Assembly: GCF_016638705.1 (NCBI RefSeq)
Contig: NZ_CP067341.1
Span: 1,367,501 to 1,431,500, forward strand
Origin: Lysinibacillus agricola
GTDB lineage: Bacteria; Bacillota; Bacilli; Bacillales_A; Planococcaceae
Direction: 5' to 3'
Length of the DNA: 64,000 nucleotides
Shown: piece by piece, positions 47,166 to 57,014 of the stretch
How the letters are laid out: the number at the start of each line of letters is the position of its first letter
Numbering within the stretch: position 1 is the stretch's first letter
Position numbers and translations under genes: made by a program
Notes under the pieces: generated by a model
What the model was told of the DNA's origin: nothing
Databases searched by the model: none
Seen by the model: only the letters and a program-made list of their open reading frames with translations

Positions 47166-47565
47166 GGGTGATTTCCGTTCCGACTGGGCGCTTCGTTGCT
47201 GTCGCTTCGCTTTCGCACAGAGCAATGCTTCCTGGGGGCGTCGGGGCAACAAATGTTTTCTGTGCGAAAGCGCAGTGCAACGTAGCGGCAGTGGCAGGAT
47301 GTTTTTTTGCGCGAAAGCGAAGCGTCAGCGGCAGGATGTTTTTTTGCGCGAAAGCGAAGCGTCAGCGGCAGGATGTTTTTTTGCGCGAAAGCGAAGCGTC
47401 AGCGGCAGGATGTTTTTTGCGCGAAAGCGAAGCGTCAGCGACAAGATGTTGGTCACGAAGGCGTTATCACAGGACGTGATGCTTTTAGCCTTCGTTCCCC
47501 TACCCGCTGCGCTCCAAGGTCTCATCTGTGACGCTAATCCCCAAAGAGTCGTCAAACCTCCACTT
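47166..47565. repeat. Large palindromic element R5, expanded by internal tandem repeats
   Basis: The left end GGTGATTTCCGTTCCGACTGGGCG and the right part GGTCTCATCTGTGACG...CCCCAAAGAGTC correspond to R1. The interior has grown to about 400 bp by insertion and amplification of the short dispersed motif. Open frames crossing it (ARKRSVSGRMFF-like repeats) are non-genic. Confidence 0.75.
47294..47440. repeat. Four tandem 37-bp repeats inside R5
   Basis: Unit: GCAGGATG, a run of 7 T, GCGC, then GAAAGCGAAGCGTCAGCG. Copies at 47294, 47331, 47368 (37 bp each) and 47405 (36 bp, one T fewer). The units are otherwise identical, so amplification is recent. A degenerate half copy precedes at about 47249. 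Confidence 0.92.
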
Positions 47566-47707
47566 CACATATCATGTCTCTTTTGGCATGTCACTTTAAT
47601 ATATGAAAAAAGAATTTTATCAGCAATTCGATTCTATAAAATATATGTTCACCCAATAGGCGTTACCTGCATATGATGGAGTGAAAAGAGTCGAAGGAGG
47701 AATTGCG

Positions 47708-48310
47708 CTGAAACGTTTACGACAAATCGTGACGAGAGCAGTAGTTGCCAAAGGGAAGAAGAGAACGGAAGAACGTGTAACATTAAGTCCATCAAATAAG
47801 CCGACGAGTATTCTCGGTTGCTGGGTCATCAATCATACTTGCTCCGCAAAAAAAGTCGGTAAATTTGTAGAGGTATCAGGTAAATTTGATGTCAATGTAT
47901 GGTATGCCTATAGTAATCATTCGAAAACAGCAGTGTTTTCTGAAACGGTTCACTATAAAGACAAAGTGAAGCTTTCTTTTAGAGAAGGCGAAGTGAGTGT
48001 TGGTGATGATGTTCGTGTACGTGTCATTCAAGAGCCAAACTGCATAGAGGCAATCATCTCTCCATGTGGTACGAAATTTGAAATCGTTGTAGAACGCGAA
48101 GTCATTGTAGAGGTAATGGGAGAAACGACGATTTGTATTAGTGTACATCCACTAGATTTAGAAGAAGAATGGAACTTTGATGAGGAGAGCTCATCCTCGT
48201 CTTCATCTAGCTCAAGTTCCAGCTCTTCGTCTAGTTCTTCGTCCAGCTCTAGTGGAGAAGGCAGGTATGTTTTAGAGTCCTCATCGTTTCCTGGTGAAAG
48301 ACCAAGATAA
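47708..48310 (+). CDS. cotE: Spore coat morphogenetic protein CotE, with poly-serine tail
   Basis: About 200-aa outer-coat assembly protein. The core matches CotE: IVTRAVVAKGKK, KPTSILGCWVINH, VSGKFDVNVWYAYS, QEPNCIEA. In B. subtilis the C-terminus is strongly acidic; here a short acidic stretch (LEEEWNFDEE) is followed by 22 consecutive serines (48188-48253, all six serine codons used), then a short tail. Start: AAGGAGG ends at 47700 and the in-frame codon 7 nt later is CTG 47708. That codon aligns with Met1 of B. subtilis CotE as I recall it. The only conventional in-frame start, GTG 47681, lies upstream of that ribosome-binding site. Confidence 0.88.
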   Translation: MKRLRQIVTRAVVAKGKKRTEERVTLSPSNKPTSILGCWVINHTCSAKKVGKFVEVSGKFDVNVWYAYSNHSKTAVFSETVHYKDKVKLSFREGEVSVGDDVRVRVIQEPNCIEAIISPCGTKFEIVVEREVIVEVMGETTICISVHPLDLEEEWNFDEESSSSSSSSSSSSSSSSSSSSSSGEGRYVLESSSFPGERPR

Positions 48311-48332
48311 TACTAAAAGCCATATTTCTTTC

Positions 48333-48393
48333 ATACATGCGAAACGCTAGCATCTTAAAAAAGGTGAATTAAGCGTTTCGCATGTATCTTTTG
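48333..48393 (+). terminator. Terminator after cotE
   Basis: Perfect 16 bp stem ATACATGCGAAACGCT / AGCGTTTCGCATGTAT, 23-nt loop, followed by CTTTTGTT. Confidence 0.88.
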
Positions 48394-48438
48394 TTATAAT
48401 AAAAATATCTATATGATTAGAGCGAGGGAATTTTGAAA

Positions 48439-51006
48439 ATGACAACTTATACACCAATGATGCAACAGTATTTGCAGGTAAAGGAAGATTACAAGGATGC
48501 CTTTTTATTTTTTAGATTAGGCGATTTTTACGAGATGTTTTTTGAGGATGCTATTAATGCCTCTCAACTTTTAGAAATTACATTAACGAGCCGAGATGCT
48601 GGTGCAAAAGAGCGTATCCCAATGTGTGGTGTTCCACATCATTCGGCAAAAAATTATATTGAAACACTTGTGCAAAAGGGCTATAAGGTTGCTGTTTGTG
48701 AGCAAACAGAAGATCCAAAGCAAGCAAAGGGTGTAGTGAGGCGTGAAGTTGTACAGCTTATTACACCGGGTACGATCATGGAAGGTAAGTCGCTTGATGG
48801 TAAAACCAATCATTTTATTGGTTCTGCGGAGCAATTCGACGATACGACATTTGGCTACGCTTATTTAGACTTATCTACAGGTGAAGCAGTAGCCTCCTCT
48901 ATTGAGGGCGACGGTAAAGCACTTTTATTGCAAATGCAGGCATATGGTATTCGTGAATTAATTGTAACGGAAAGTTTGCAACTTCTATTAGCAGAGCATG
49001 CAGTAAACGCAGGTATCGTCCTTTCTATTGAAACAGGTGAAATGACATTGGATAAAGCTGCACATTATTTAGATGCGGTGCCAAATGATTTACAGATTGC
49101 TTGCCTTCGTTTGCTGGCTTATATCGATAAAACACAAATGCGTTCTTTATCACATATTCAAGCATTTACTTACAATGAAATGAAAAATTATTTACGTATT
49201 GACTCTAGCTCAAAGCGTAATTTAGAGCTTATTCAATCTATTCGCGGTGGCGATCAAAAGGGCACACTTTTATGGTTGTTAGATGACACAGTGACAGCAA
49301 TGGGGGGACGGAAGTTAAAGCAATGGTTACACCAACCTCTTGCTTCACGTTCTGCCATTGAAGAAAGACTAGCAACTGTCACTGATCTATTAGAGGAGTA
49401 TTTTGTAAGAACGGAGCTTCAAGCCTCTTTAAAACAAGTATATGATTTAGAGCGTTTAGCTGGGCGTGTAGCTTTTGGTAATGTTGGTGGACGTGATTTA
49501 GCGCAGCTACGTGATTCATTACGTCAAGTACCTGCCATTCAGCAACAATTACTTGGTGCCAATAAAGAAACATTGCAAAAGCTTGGCGCTGCGCTTGATA
49601 CGTGTGCGGATGTAGAGGCACTATTAGCTCGTGCTATTACAGACAATCCGCCAATTACGATTAAAGAGGGTGACGTCATTCGAGATGGCTATGATGAGCG
49701 CTTAGATGAACTACGTTATGCTTCTCGTAATGGGAAAGATTGGATTGCGCAGCTCGAGCAAGAGGAACGGATAAAAACAGGCATTAAAAACTTAAAAATC
49801 GGCTACAATCGAATTTTCGGTTACTATATTGAAATTACGAAATCTAATATCCATTTAGCTGATTTAACACGTTATGAACGAAAGCAAACTTTAGCAAATG
49901 CCGAGCGTTATATTACACAAGAGCTAAAGGAAAAAGAAGCATTAATTTTAAATGCCGAGGAAGAAAGTTTAACGTTAGAGTATAACTTGTTTGTGGAAAT
50001 ACGCGATGAGTTAAAGGCATATATTCCGCGTGTACAAGCGTTAGCGGCAAGCATTAGTGAGTTAGATGTGCTGCTAAGCTTTGCGAGCGTTTCAGAGAAA
50101 TATCGTTTTACAAAGCCAGAATTTCATGGCGGACGTTCGCTTGAAATTATTGAAGGGCGCCATCCGGTTGTAGAGAAAATGCTCAATAAGCAAATGTATG
50201 TACCAAACGATTGTGTACTTGAGGAAAATAACAATATGATGCTTATTACAGGTCCGAATATGTCCGGTAAAAGTACGTATATGCGTCAGGTTGCACTAAT
50301 TGTTGTCATGGCACAAATGGGTTGTTACGTGCCAGCTGAAAAAGCTAGATTACCAATTACAGATCAGATTTTTACTCGTATCGGTGCAGCGGATGATTTA
50401 GCTGCGGGACAATCAACATTTATGGTGGAGATGTTAGAATCTCAGCACGCTATTATGCATGCTACGAAAAATAGTTTGATGTTGTTTGACGAAATTGGTC
50501 GTGGGACATCTACTTATGATGGCATGAGTCTTGCTCAGTCCATGATGGAATATATTCATGATAAAATTGGGGCAAATACGCTGTTTTCAACTCATTATCA
50601 TGAATTAACGGCACTCGAAATGGAGCTTCCTCGACTGCAAAATGTACACGTATCTGCTACTGAAAAAAATGGCACGGTTGTCTTTTTGCATAAGGTGAAA
50701 AAGGGAGCTGCCGATAAATCTTACGGTATTCATGTAGCACAGCTTGCACAATTGCCAGAGGAAATTTTAACAAGAGCACGCGTTCTGCTTGAAAACTTTG
50801 AGGCTGGAAAGGAAGTAGCCATATCACAGGAGGTAACTGAACAGCCAGTGCAAATGTCACTATTTACGGAGGAAGAACAAGCCTCACCAGCAGAGGCAGA
50901 AGTGCTTAAAAACTTAGAAAAAGTAAATATTCTTGGCACTTCACCAATGCAAGCCATGAATATTTTATACGAATTACAGCAGCAGCTAGTAAACGCAAAA
51001 AAGTAA
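48439..51006 (+). CDS. mutS: DNA mismatch repair protein MutS
   Basis: About 855-aa mismatch-recognition ATPase. The N-terminal mismatch-binding motif contains Phe-x-Glu (FFRLGDFYEMF, about residues 28-38). Connector, lever and clamp domains follow. The C-terminal ATPase has Walker A GPNMSGKSTYMRQ, the DLAAGQSTFMVEM region, Walker B LMLFDEIGRGTSTYDG and FSTHYHEL. Length is typical. ATG 48439 has GCGAGGG about 10 nt upstream; TTG 48433 is the alternative. Forms an operon with mutL. Confidence 0.97.
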   Translation: MTTYTPMMQQYLQVKEDYKDAFLFFRLGDFYEMFFEDAINASQLLEITLTSRDAGAKERIPMCGVPHHSAKNYIETLVQKGYKVAVCEQTEDPKQAKGVVRREVVQLITPGTIMEGKSLDGKTNHFIGSAEQFDDTTFGYAYLDLSTGEAVASSIEGDGKALLLQMQAYGIRELIVTESLQLLLAEHAVNAGIVLSIETGEMTLDKAAHYLDAVPNDLQIACLRLLAYIDKTQMRSLSHIQAFTYNEMKNYLRIDSSSKRNLELIQSIRGGDQKGTLLWLLDDTVTAMGGRKLKQWLHQPLASRSAIEERLATVTDLLEEYFVRTELQASLKQVYDLERLAGRVAFGNVGGRDLAQLRDSLRQVPAIQQQLLGANKETLQKLGAALDTCADVEALLARAITDNPPITIKEGDVIRDGYDERLDELRYASRNGKDWIAQLEQEERIKTGIKNLKIGYNRIFGYYIEITKSNIHLADLTRYERKQTLANAERYITQELKEKEALILNAEEESLTLEYNLFVEIRDELKAYIPRVQALAASISELDVLLSFASVSEKYRFTKPEFHGGRSLEIIEGRHPVVEKMLNKQMYVPNDCVLEENNNMMLITGPNMSGKSTYMRQVALIVVMAQMGCYVPAEKARLPITDQIFTRIGAADDLAAGQSTFMVEMLESQHAIMHATKNSLMLFDEIGRGTSTYDGMSLAQSMMEYIHDKIGANTLFSTHYHELTALEMELPRLQNVHVSATEKNGTVVFLHKVKKGAADKSYGIHVAQLAQLPEEILTRARVLLENFEAGKEVAISQEVTEQPVQMSLFTEEEQASPAEAEVLKNLEKVNILGTSPMQAMNILYELQQQLVNAKK

Positions 51007-51020
51007 AGGAGTGATGCGCT

Positions 51021-52889
51021 ATGGGAAAAATACAAATTATGGACGAGTGGCTGTCCAATAAAATTGCTGCAGGGGAAGTAGTTGAAAGGCCAGCCTCTGT
51101 AGTCAAAGAGCTTGTTGAAAATGCCATTGATGCAGGAAGTACGTCCATTGATGTTTTTTTACTAGAAGCGGGCCTCACTTCAATTCAGGTCATTGATAAT
51201 GGTGGTGGCATGGATGAAGAGGATGCATTAATATCATTCTCTCGCCATGCGACAAGTAAAATCCATCAGGAGCATGATTTATTTCGAATTCGTACACTTG
51301 GCTTCCGTGGGGAGGCATTAGCTTCAATTGCATCGGTGTCTAAAATGACACTCATTACATCAAATGGTGAATCGGGTACTTATTTAGAGCTTGAGGGTGG
51401 GCATATCGCCACACATAAACCTGGCCCTTTGCGCAAGGGAACAGATATTACAGTGGCGCAGTTATTTTTCAATACACCTGCTCGATTAAAATATATGAAA
51501 ACAATTCAGACCGAGCTTGGGCATACAATTGATCTGATGAACCGCCTTGCACTTGGAAATCCACAAATTGCGTTTAGATTGCTACATAACGGCCAGCAAT
51601 TGTTACAAACAAATGGACGAGGTGACGTGCAGCAAGTATTAGCTGCCATTTACGGTGTGCATAATGCCAAGAAAATGGTGTCCTTCCATGGAGAGTCACA
51701 TGATTATAAGATTTCTGGCTTTGTATCACTACCAGAGGTGACCCGTGCCTCGAAAAACTATATGTCGTTGTTTGTGAATGGTCGCTGGGTGAAGCATTAT
51801 TTAGTACAAAAAGCGATTGTAGATGCCTATCATACGTATTTGCCAATTGAGCGTTTTCCAATTGTAGCACTCTTTATAGAGGGTGATCCTTATTTAACAG
51901 ATGTCAATGTGCATCCTGCAAAACATCAAATACGTTTAAGTAAAGAACCAGAGCTTCTTAAACTAATTGAAGGAACAGTACGGGAGCAAATACGCAATGT
52001 AATTCGAGTGCCACAAATGGAAAAGAAAGAGAAAGTCGCGAAGTCTGCGACGGAACAGTTAAATATATGGAAGCCGGCACCAAAGCTTGATGTGGAGAAA
52101 ATGAATGCCATTGTAGAAAAGCTTTATGATGTGCAAACTGTTCAGGAATCGAACACATTAGACCCTATAGTGCCAGAACCCAAGTCCGTCCCTACTGCCA
52201 TAGAGGACAGTTGGCAACCAACACCAATGATAGAAGTGAACCCTCTTGAAGAAGTGACCCTAGAGGAGGCAATGGAAGTTCTAACGGATGAGCCTATTCA
52301 AGAGCCATTCCCTGCGCTTGAAGTAGTAGGGCAAATTCACGGCACATACATTGTTGCACAGATGGAGGATGGATTTTATTTAATCGATCAGCACGCTGCT
52401 CAAGAACGTATTAAGTATGAATTTTTCCGTGAAAAGGTCGGTCAGGTGAATCCAAATGAGCGTCAGGCTTTATTGCTTCCATTGACCTTCCATTATGCAG
52501 CTGATGAGGCACTTATATTAAGAGAAAATAGGCAGGAGTTAGAAGCTGTTGGCGTATTTTTAGAAGAGTTTGGACAGTCATCATTTGTCGTGAGAGAGCA
52601 TCCTAGTTGGTTTCCTACAGGGGAAGAACAAGAAATTATTGAGGACCTAATTGAACAGGTGCTAACAACTAAAAAGGCGGATGTCAAAAAATTACGTGAG
52701 GCGGCAGCTATTATGATGAGCTGTAAAAAATCGATAAAGGCCAATTATTATTTAACGAAAGAGCAAATGGAAACGTTATTGCAAGATTTACGCAATGCTG
52801 ATAATCCATTTACATGCCCGCATGGACGTCCAGTACTTATACATTTTACTACTTATGAAGTGGAAAAAATGTTTAAACGGGTAATGTAG
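51021..52889 (+). CDS. mutL: DNA mismatch repair protein MutL
   Basis: 622 aa. The GHKL ATPase N-terminus has ELVENAIDAGS, IDNGGGMDEED and RTLGFRGEALASI. The C-terminal domain carries the endonuclease metal motif DQHAAQERIKYE (DQHA(x)2E(x)4E), plus SCKKSIKAN and CPHGRP, so it is a nicking MutL, as expected where there is no MutH. The Glu/Pro-rich linker (about residues 365-420) is variable. ATG 51021 has AAAGGAG 9 nt upstream. Confidence 0.97.
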   Translation: MGKIQIMDEWLSNKIAAGEVVERPASVVKELVENAIDAGSTSIDVFLLEAGLTSIQVIDNGGGMDEEDALISFSRHATSKIHQEHDLFRIRTLGFRGEALASIASVSKMTLITSNGESGTYLELEGGHIATHKPGPLRKGTDITVAQLFFNTPARLKYMKTIQTELGHTIDLMNRLALGNPQIAFRLLHNGQQLLQTNGRGDVQQVLAAIYGVHNAKKMVSFHGESHDYKISGFVSLPEVTRASKNYMSLFVNGRWVKHYLVQKAIVDAYHTYLPIERFPIVALFIEGDPYLTDVNVHPAKHQIRLSKEPELLKLIEGTVREQIRNVIRVPQMEKKEKVAKSATEQLNIWKPAPKLDVEKMNAIVEKLYDVQTVQESNTLDPIVPEPKSVPTAIEDSWQPTPMIEVNPLEEVTLEEAMEVLTDEPIQEPFPALEVVGQIHGTYIVAQMEDGFYLIDQHAAQERIKYEFFREKVGQVNPNERQALLLPLTFHYAADEALILRENRQELEAVGVFLEEFGQSSFVVREHPSWFPTGEEQEIIEDLIEQVLTTKKADVKKLREAAAIMMSCKKSIKANYYLTKEQMETLLQDLRNADNPFTCPHGRPVLIHFTTYEVEKMFKRVM

Positions 52890-53085
52890 TTGGAACGTCT
52901 AGAACAACAGCTCAAGAGCAACATGAACAATCCATGCGCATAAAAGGAATTTTATTTTATAGGTAAAGCTTAATACAAATGACATTAGAATTTCTATGCT
53001 TAAAGTTATTGCTAGTGTAATCAGGTTAGCATACGCAGTAGAAGTTACACGTATTTTCAATTTATAGCAAATGGGGGAGAAAGAT

Positions 53086-54732
53086 ATGTTTTCATTTGAG
53101 CATCGTCCTAAAATTATGCATTTTTTAGAGCAATATAGCTTTGACGTATTAGTCATTGGTGGTGGCATCACTGGTGCTGGCATTGCGCTTGATGCTGCAT
53201 CTAGAGGGTTATCAGTCGCTTTGATTGAGATGCAGGATTTTTCTGCTGGCACATCAAGCCGTTCAACAAAACTTATCCATGGTGGACTTCGCTATTTAAA
53301 GCAATTTGAAGTAGGTGTAGTAGCTGAGGTTGGGCGTGAGCGTGAAATTGTTTATGACAATGCTGTTCACGTGACAACACCTGAAAAAATGCTACTCCCA
53401 TTATATAAGAAGGGCTCACTTGGTCCATTTACAACGTCATTGGCATTGAAGGTATATGATCGATTAGCAGGTGTGAAAAAGCATGAACGTAGAACAATGC
53501 TGAACGCTCAGGAAGCGGCAGCACTAGAGCCTTTACTTAATCGAGATGAGCTTGTCGGTGGTGGCTATTATGTTGAATATCGTACGGATGATGCCCGTCT
53601 GACAATTGAAGTGCTGAAAAAAGCTGTGGAATATGGGGCGCTTTGTCTAAATTATGCAGAGATGGCAGGGTTTTTATATGAGAAGAAAAAACTTGTTGGG
53701 GTACAAGTGAAGGATCATGTGACAGGGAAAACAATCGAAGTGCAAGCTGCTCAAATCGTCAATGCTACTGGGCCTTGGGTGGATGAGGTTCGTCAAAAGG
53801 ATAAAGTAGCAGACAAAAAGCAATTACGCCTCACAAAAGGGGTTCACATTGTCCTTGATCAAAAGGATTTTCCACTAAGGCAGGCAGTGTACTTTGATAT
53901 AATGGATGGACGTATGGCCTTTGCTATTCCACGTGATGGCAAAACCTATGTAGGGACAACAGATACGGTTTACGAGGGAGATCCTGTACATCCTGTAGCT
54001 ACCCAAGAGGACGTTGATTATTTAATTGCAGCTGCAAAAACTATTTTTCCAACAGCAAATATTTCAAGAGAAACGATTGAATCGTCGTGGGCAGGTGTGC
54101 GTCCACTTATTTTTGAAAAAGGAAAGGATCCATCCGAAATTTCACGAAAAGATGAAATATGGATGGCACCAAGTGGACTAATAACAATTGCAGGTGGCAA
54201 ACTAACGGACTACCGTCAAATGGCAGAAACTATCGTTGATAAAATTGTGAAAATGCATAAATTTAAGCATGCAAGTCCATGTGTGACGCGTGAGTTATCG
54301 CTTTCAGGAGCAAAAGGCATTAACGCCATCAATTTCACTGATTATAGTGCTTATAAAGCAAGAGAGGGCGTTCAATATGGCCTGAATTATGATGAAGCAA
54401 AACAGCTCGTACAAAAATATGGCACGAATGTTGATGCATTATATAACCAGGTGAAATATTTGCATGAACATGGAAGTACGATGCCCCTTGCCTTACATGC
54501 AATGCTACTTTATGGCATAGAAGCAGAAATGGTGTACACTCCAAGTGATTTCTTTATTCGCCGTACAGGCTTATTATACTTTGATATTGATGCGGTAAAA
54601 CGTTATAAACAGCAGGTCATTCAAGTTATGCAGCAACATTTTCACTATACAGAATCACAAAGAAATACGTATATCGCTCAACTAGAGCAAGCTATTTTAG
54701 ATGCTACAAATTTTGTGGAGGGAGGAGTGTAA
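53086..54732 (+). CDS. glpD: Aerobic glycerol-3-phosphate dehydrogenase
   Basis: About 548-aa FAD-dependent membrane-associated enzyme that oxidises glycerol-3-phosphate to dihydroxyacetone phosphate and feeds electrons to the quinone pool. FAD-binding LVIGGGITGAGIALDAASRG is at about residues 23-42, followed by GTSSRSTKLIHGGLRYL, NATGPWVDEV and the C-terminal DAO_C domain. ATG 53086 has GGGGGAG 6 nt upstream. No glpP antiterminator hairpin was recognised in the 196-bp leader. Confidence 0.96.
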   Translation: MFSFEHRPKIMHFLEQYSFDVLVIGGGITGAGIALDAASRGLSVALIEMQDFSAGTSSRSTKLIHGGLRYLKQFEVGVVAEVGREREIVYDNAVHVTTPEKMLLPLYKKGSLGPFTTSLALKVYDRLAGVKKHERRTMLNAQEAAALEPLLNRDELVGGGYYVEYRTDDARLTIEVLKKAVEYGALCLNYAEMAGFLYEKKKLVGVQVKDHVTGKTIEVQAAQIVNATGPWVDEVRQKDKVADKKQLRLTKGVHIVLDQKDFPLRQAVYFDIMDGRMAFAIPRDGKTYVGTTDTVYEGDPVHPVATQEDVDYLIAAAKTIFPTANISRETIESSWAGVRPLIFEKGKDPSEISRKDEIWMAPSGLITIAGGKLTDYRQMAETIVDKIVKMHKFKHASPCVTRELSLSGAKGINAINFTDYSAYKAREGVQYGLNYDEAKQLVQKYGTNVDALYNQVKYLHEHGSTMPLALHAMLLYGIEAEMVYTPSDFFIRRTGLLYFDIDAVKRYKQQVIQVMQQHFHYTESQRNTYIAQLEQAILDATNFVEGGV

Positions 54733-54735
54733 GGG

Positions 54736-55653
54736 ATGGAACGTTATATTGAAATGTCAGACGGCCATTTTGTGTTTACTCGAACATTCGAGCCGTCGAA
54801 TCCATGTATTGGTCATATTCATATTTTGCATGGAATGGCGGAGCATAGTGGACGTTATACAAAATTTGCTCGTACACTAAATGAAGCTGGCTATGCAGTG
54901 ACAATGCATGATCATCGAGGACATGGAGAAACGGCAGCCTATAATGGCACTCTAGGTTTTTTTGCTGAACAAAATGGGTTTGACCGTGTCGTAGAAGATG
55001 CACATGAGTTAGTAACATTGTTGCATGCACAATTCGCAGATGTACCTTTAATTTTATTTGGTCATAGTATGGGATCGTTCATTACTAGAAGATATATTCA
55101 ATTGTATAGTAATCAAGTGGATTATGTGATTCTTTGTGGAACAGGAAACGTTACAGCATTGCATAAGATGGGGAATTTAGTAGCAAAAACATTAGCAAAG
55201 CAGCTTGGAAAAGAGACGGAGAGCAAGTTGTTAAATACGTTGAGCTTTGGTAGCTTTAATAAGCAGTTTCCAAATTCGAAGACTTCGTATGATTGGCTAT
55301 GTTCAGTAGAGGATGAGGTTCAAAAATATATAGATGATCCGTATTGCGGCTTTATCCCAACAAATCAATTTTTTGTGGATTTAACAACTGGTTTTATGTC
55401 GTTAAATCGTAAAAAAGAGATAGCAAAAATAAAGAAAGACTTACCTATACTGTTGATAAGTGGTAGCAAGGATCCGGTCGGAGAACAAGGACAAGGCGTA
55501 TACGCTGTTGCAGAACAATTTGTAGCAGCGGACTTACAGGATGTGACGGTCTACTTAATTGAGGATAAGCGACATGAAATCTTGAACGAGGATAATCAAG
55601 AGGCAGTCTATCAAGTTTTATTACGGTGGTTAGAAAAATATGATACAAGATAA
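54736..55653 (+). CDS. Alpha/beta-hydrolase, monoacylglycerol-lipase-like
   Basis: 305-aa serine hydrolase (Hydrolase_4 family) with nucleophile GHSMGS (about residue 110), Asp in [11 protein letters not shown] and His in EDKRHEIL, giving a complete triad. [10 protein letters not shown] near the N-terminus is typical of monoglyceride-lipase/lysophospholipase-like enzymes. It starts 3 bp after glpD, so glycerol released from glycerides could feed GlpD (inference). It overlaps miaA by 14 bp. Confidence 0.85.
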   Translation: MERYIEMSDGHFVFTRTFEPSNPCIGHIHILHGMAEHSGRYTKFARTLNEAGYAVTMHDHRGHGETAAYNGTLGFFAEQNGFDRVVEDAHELVTLLHAQFADVPLILFGHSMGSFITRRYIQLYSNQVDYVILCGTGNVTALHKMGNLVAKTLAKQLGKETESKLLNTLSFGSFNKQFPNSKTSYDWLCSVEDEVQKYIDDPYCGFIPTNQFFVDLTTGFMSLNRKKEIAKIKKDLPILLISGSKDPVGEQGQGVYAVAEQFVAADLQDVTVYLIEDKRHEILNEDNQEAVYQVLLRWLEKYDTR

Positions 55654-56545
55654 AATACAACAGGCAGAGGTCGTAGCAATTGTTGGGCCTACTGCTTCTG
55701 GTAAAACGGCACTAAGCATTGAGTTAGCGAAAAAATATAATGGTGAAATTATTAACGGTGACTCCATGCAAATCTATCAAGGGTTAGACATTGGTACAGC
55801 GAAAATTACTGAGGAAGAGATGGAGGGTGTGCCACATCATTTACTGAGCTTTAAAGAGCCAACGGAGCCTTTCTCAGTAGCTGACTATCAAAAATTAGTG
55901 CGAGCTAAAATTGCGGAAATTCAAGCTCATGGCAAGCTACCGATTATTGTAGGAGGCTCAGGCTTATATGTGCAGGCAGTGCTCTATGATTTTCAATTTA
56001 CAGAGGAGCAGGTAGATGAGGTGGTACGAAAAGCCTATTATGAGGAACTGGAGAAATTAGGTCCAGAAGCAATGCATGCTAAGCTTAAAAAACTTGATCC
56101 ACAAACAGCAGAGACAATTCATCCAAATAATACGCGCCGTGTCATACGTGCGTTAGAGATGATTGAACTTAGTGGCGTTTCAAAGGCATCCGAAGCACAC
56201 AATCGTGGAGAAGTTCCACTTTACAACCATGTGATTTTAGGGCTTGGGCAAAATATGTCACGTGAAGAGCTCTATGATCGTATTAATCTTCGTGTCGATT
56301 TAATGATGGAAAAAGGGCTTTTGGAAGAAGTAAAGGGTTTATGGCAGCAAAATATTCGAGGTGTGCAGTCGATCCAAGCAATTGGCTATAAGGAATTATA
56401 TGATTACCTAGATGGAAAATGTTCTTTAGAAGAGGCCATTGACAGTTTAAAACAAAATTCTCGCCGCTATGCGAAAAGACAGCTAACATATTTCCGGAAC
56501 AAAATGGATGTACATTTTCTTAATACTGACGAAAAACTTTTTTAA
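55640..56545 (+). CDS. miaA: tRNA dimethylallyltransferase
   Basis: 301-aa enzyme that adds dimethylallyl to A37 of tRNAs, the substrate step for MiaB. P-loop [12 protein letters not shown], then [33 protein letters not shown] and IQAIGYKEL are the family motifs. ATG 55640 lies within the lipase gene, giving coupled translation. Hfq follows after a repeat remnant, as in many bacteria. Confidence 0.96.
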   Translation: MIQDKIQQAEVVAIVGPTASGKTALSIELAKKYNGEIINGDSMQIYQGLDIGTAKITEEEMEGVPHHLLSFKEPTEPFSVADYQKLVRAKIAEIQAHGKLPIIVGGSGLYVQAVLYDFQFTEEQVDEVVRKAYYEELEKLGPEAMHAKLKKLDPQTAETIHPNNTRRVIRALEMIELSGVSKASEAHNRGEVPLYNHVILGLGQNMSREELYDRINLRVDLMMEKGLLEEVKGLWQQNIRGVQSIQAIGYKELYDYLDGKCSLEEAIDSLKQNSRRYAKRQLTYFRNKMDVHFLNTDEKLF

Positions 56546-56547
56546 TC

Positions 56548-56585
56548 CAAGGTGAAATCAACCACACGTTATGATGATGATCCTA
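56548..56585. repeat. Fragment of the large intergenic element after miaA
   Basis: GGTGAAATCAACC followed by ACACGTTATGATGATGATCC matches the right end and flank of R4 (GGAAATCAACCCCACATTATGGTGATGAGCC). Only the tail remains. Confidence 0.6.
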
Positions 56586-56614
56586 AATGAAGAAAAATTT
56601 CTAAAAATTACTAA

Positions 56615-56642
56615 TTGATAAATTGGTAGAACATGCTACTAT
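56615..56642 (+). promoter_or_regulatory. Probable hfq promoter
   Basis: TTGATA, 16-bp spacer, TACTAT, about 43 bp upstream of hfq. Confidence 0.5.
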
Positions 56643-56684
56643 AGGAATGAAGAGGTAGAAAGAGAGTATGGGGAGGCATCTTTA

Positions 56685-56915
56685 ATGAAATCAATTAACT
56701 TGCAAGATACGTTCTTGAACCATCTACGTAAAAACAGTGTTTTTGTAACTGTGTTTCTGTTAAACGGATTTCAGTTAAAAGGGACTGTGAAATCCTATGA
56801 TAATTTTACAGTGTTATTAGTAGATGCTGAAAACAAGCAGCATCTTATCTACAAACACGCTATTTCTACATTTGTTCCAGCAAAGCAAGTCGATTTTTTA
56901 GAGAAAGAAGAATAG
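56685..56915 (+). CDS. hfq: RNA chaperone Hfq
   Basis: 76-aa Sm-like RNA chaperone forming a hexamer. Sm1 is [23 protein letters not shown]; Sm2 has the signature YKHAISTF. The length is that of Gram-positive Hfq, with no long tail. ATG 56685 has GGGGAGG 8 nt upstream. It has its own promoter and terminator. Confidence 0.97.
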   Translation: MKSINLQDTFLNHLRKNSVFVTVFLLNGFQLKGTVKSYDNFTVLLVDAENKQHLIYKHAISTFVPAKQVDFLEKEE

Positions 56916-56928
56916 AAACATTATATTT

Positions 56929-56964
56929 AAACAGTTAGTGTTCACGACACTAGCTGTTTTTTTG
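56929..56964 (+). terminator. Terminator after hfq
   Basis: Stem AAACAGTTAGTGT / ACACTAGCTGTTT (one G-U), 5-nt loop, T-run. Confidence 0.92.
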
Positions 56965-57014
56965 CCTTCGGGCTATAATGGAAAAGGAAATTGACATATT
57001 GGAGGACTACACTT

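Noticed and set aside
47168..47676. Overlapping plus-strand frames with ARKRSVSGRMFF-type repeats
   Set aside because: Translations of the 37-bp tandem repeats in all frames; no ribosome-binding sites or family features.
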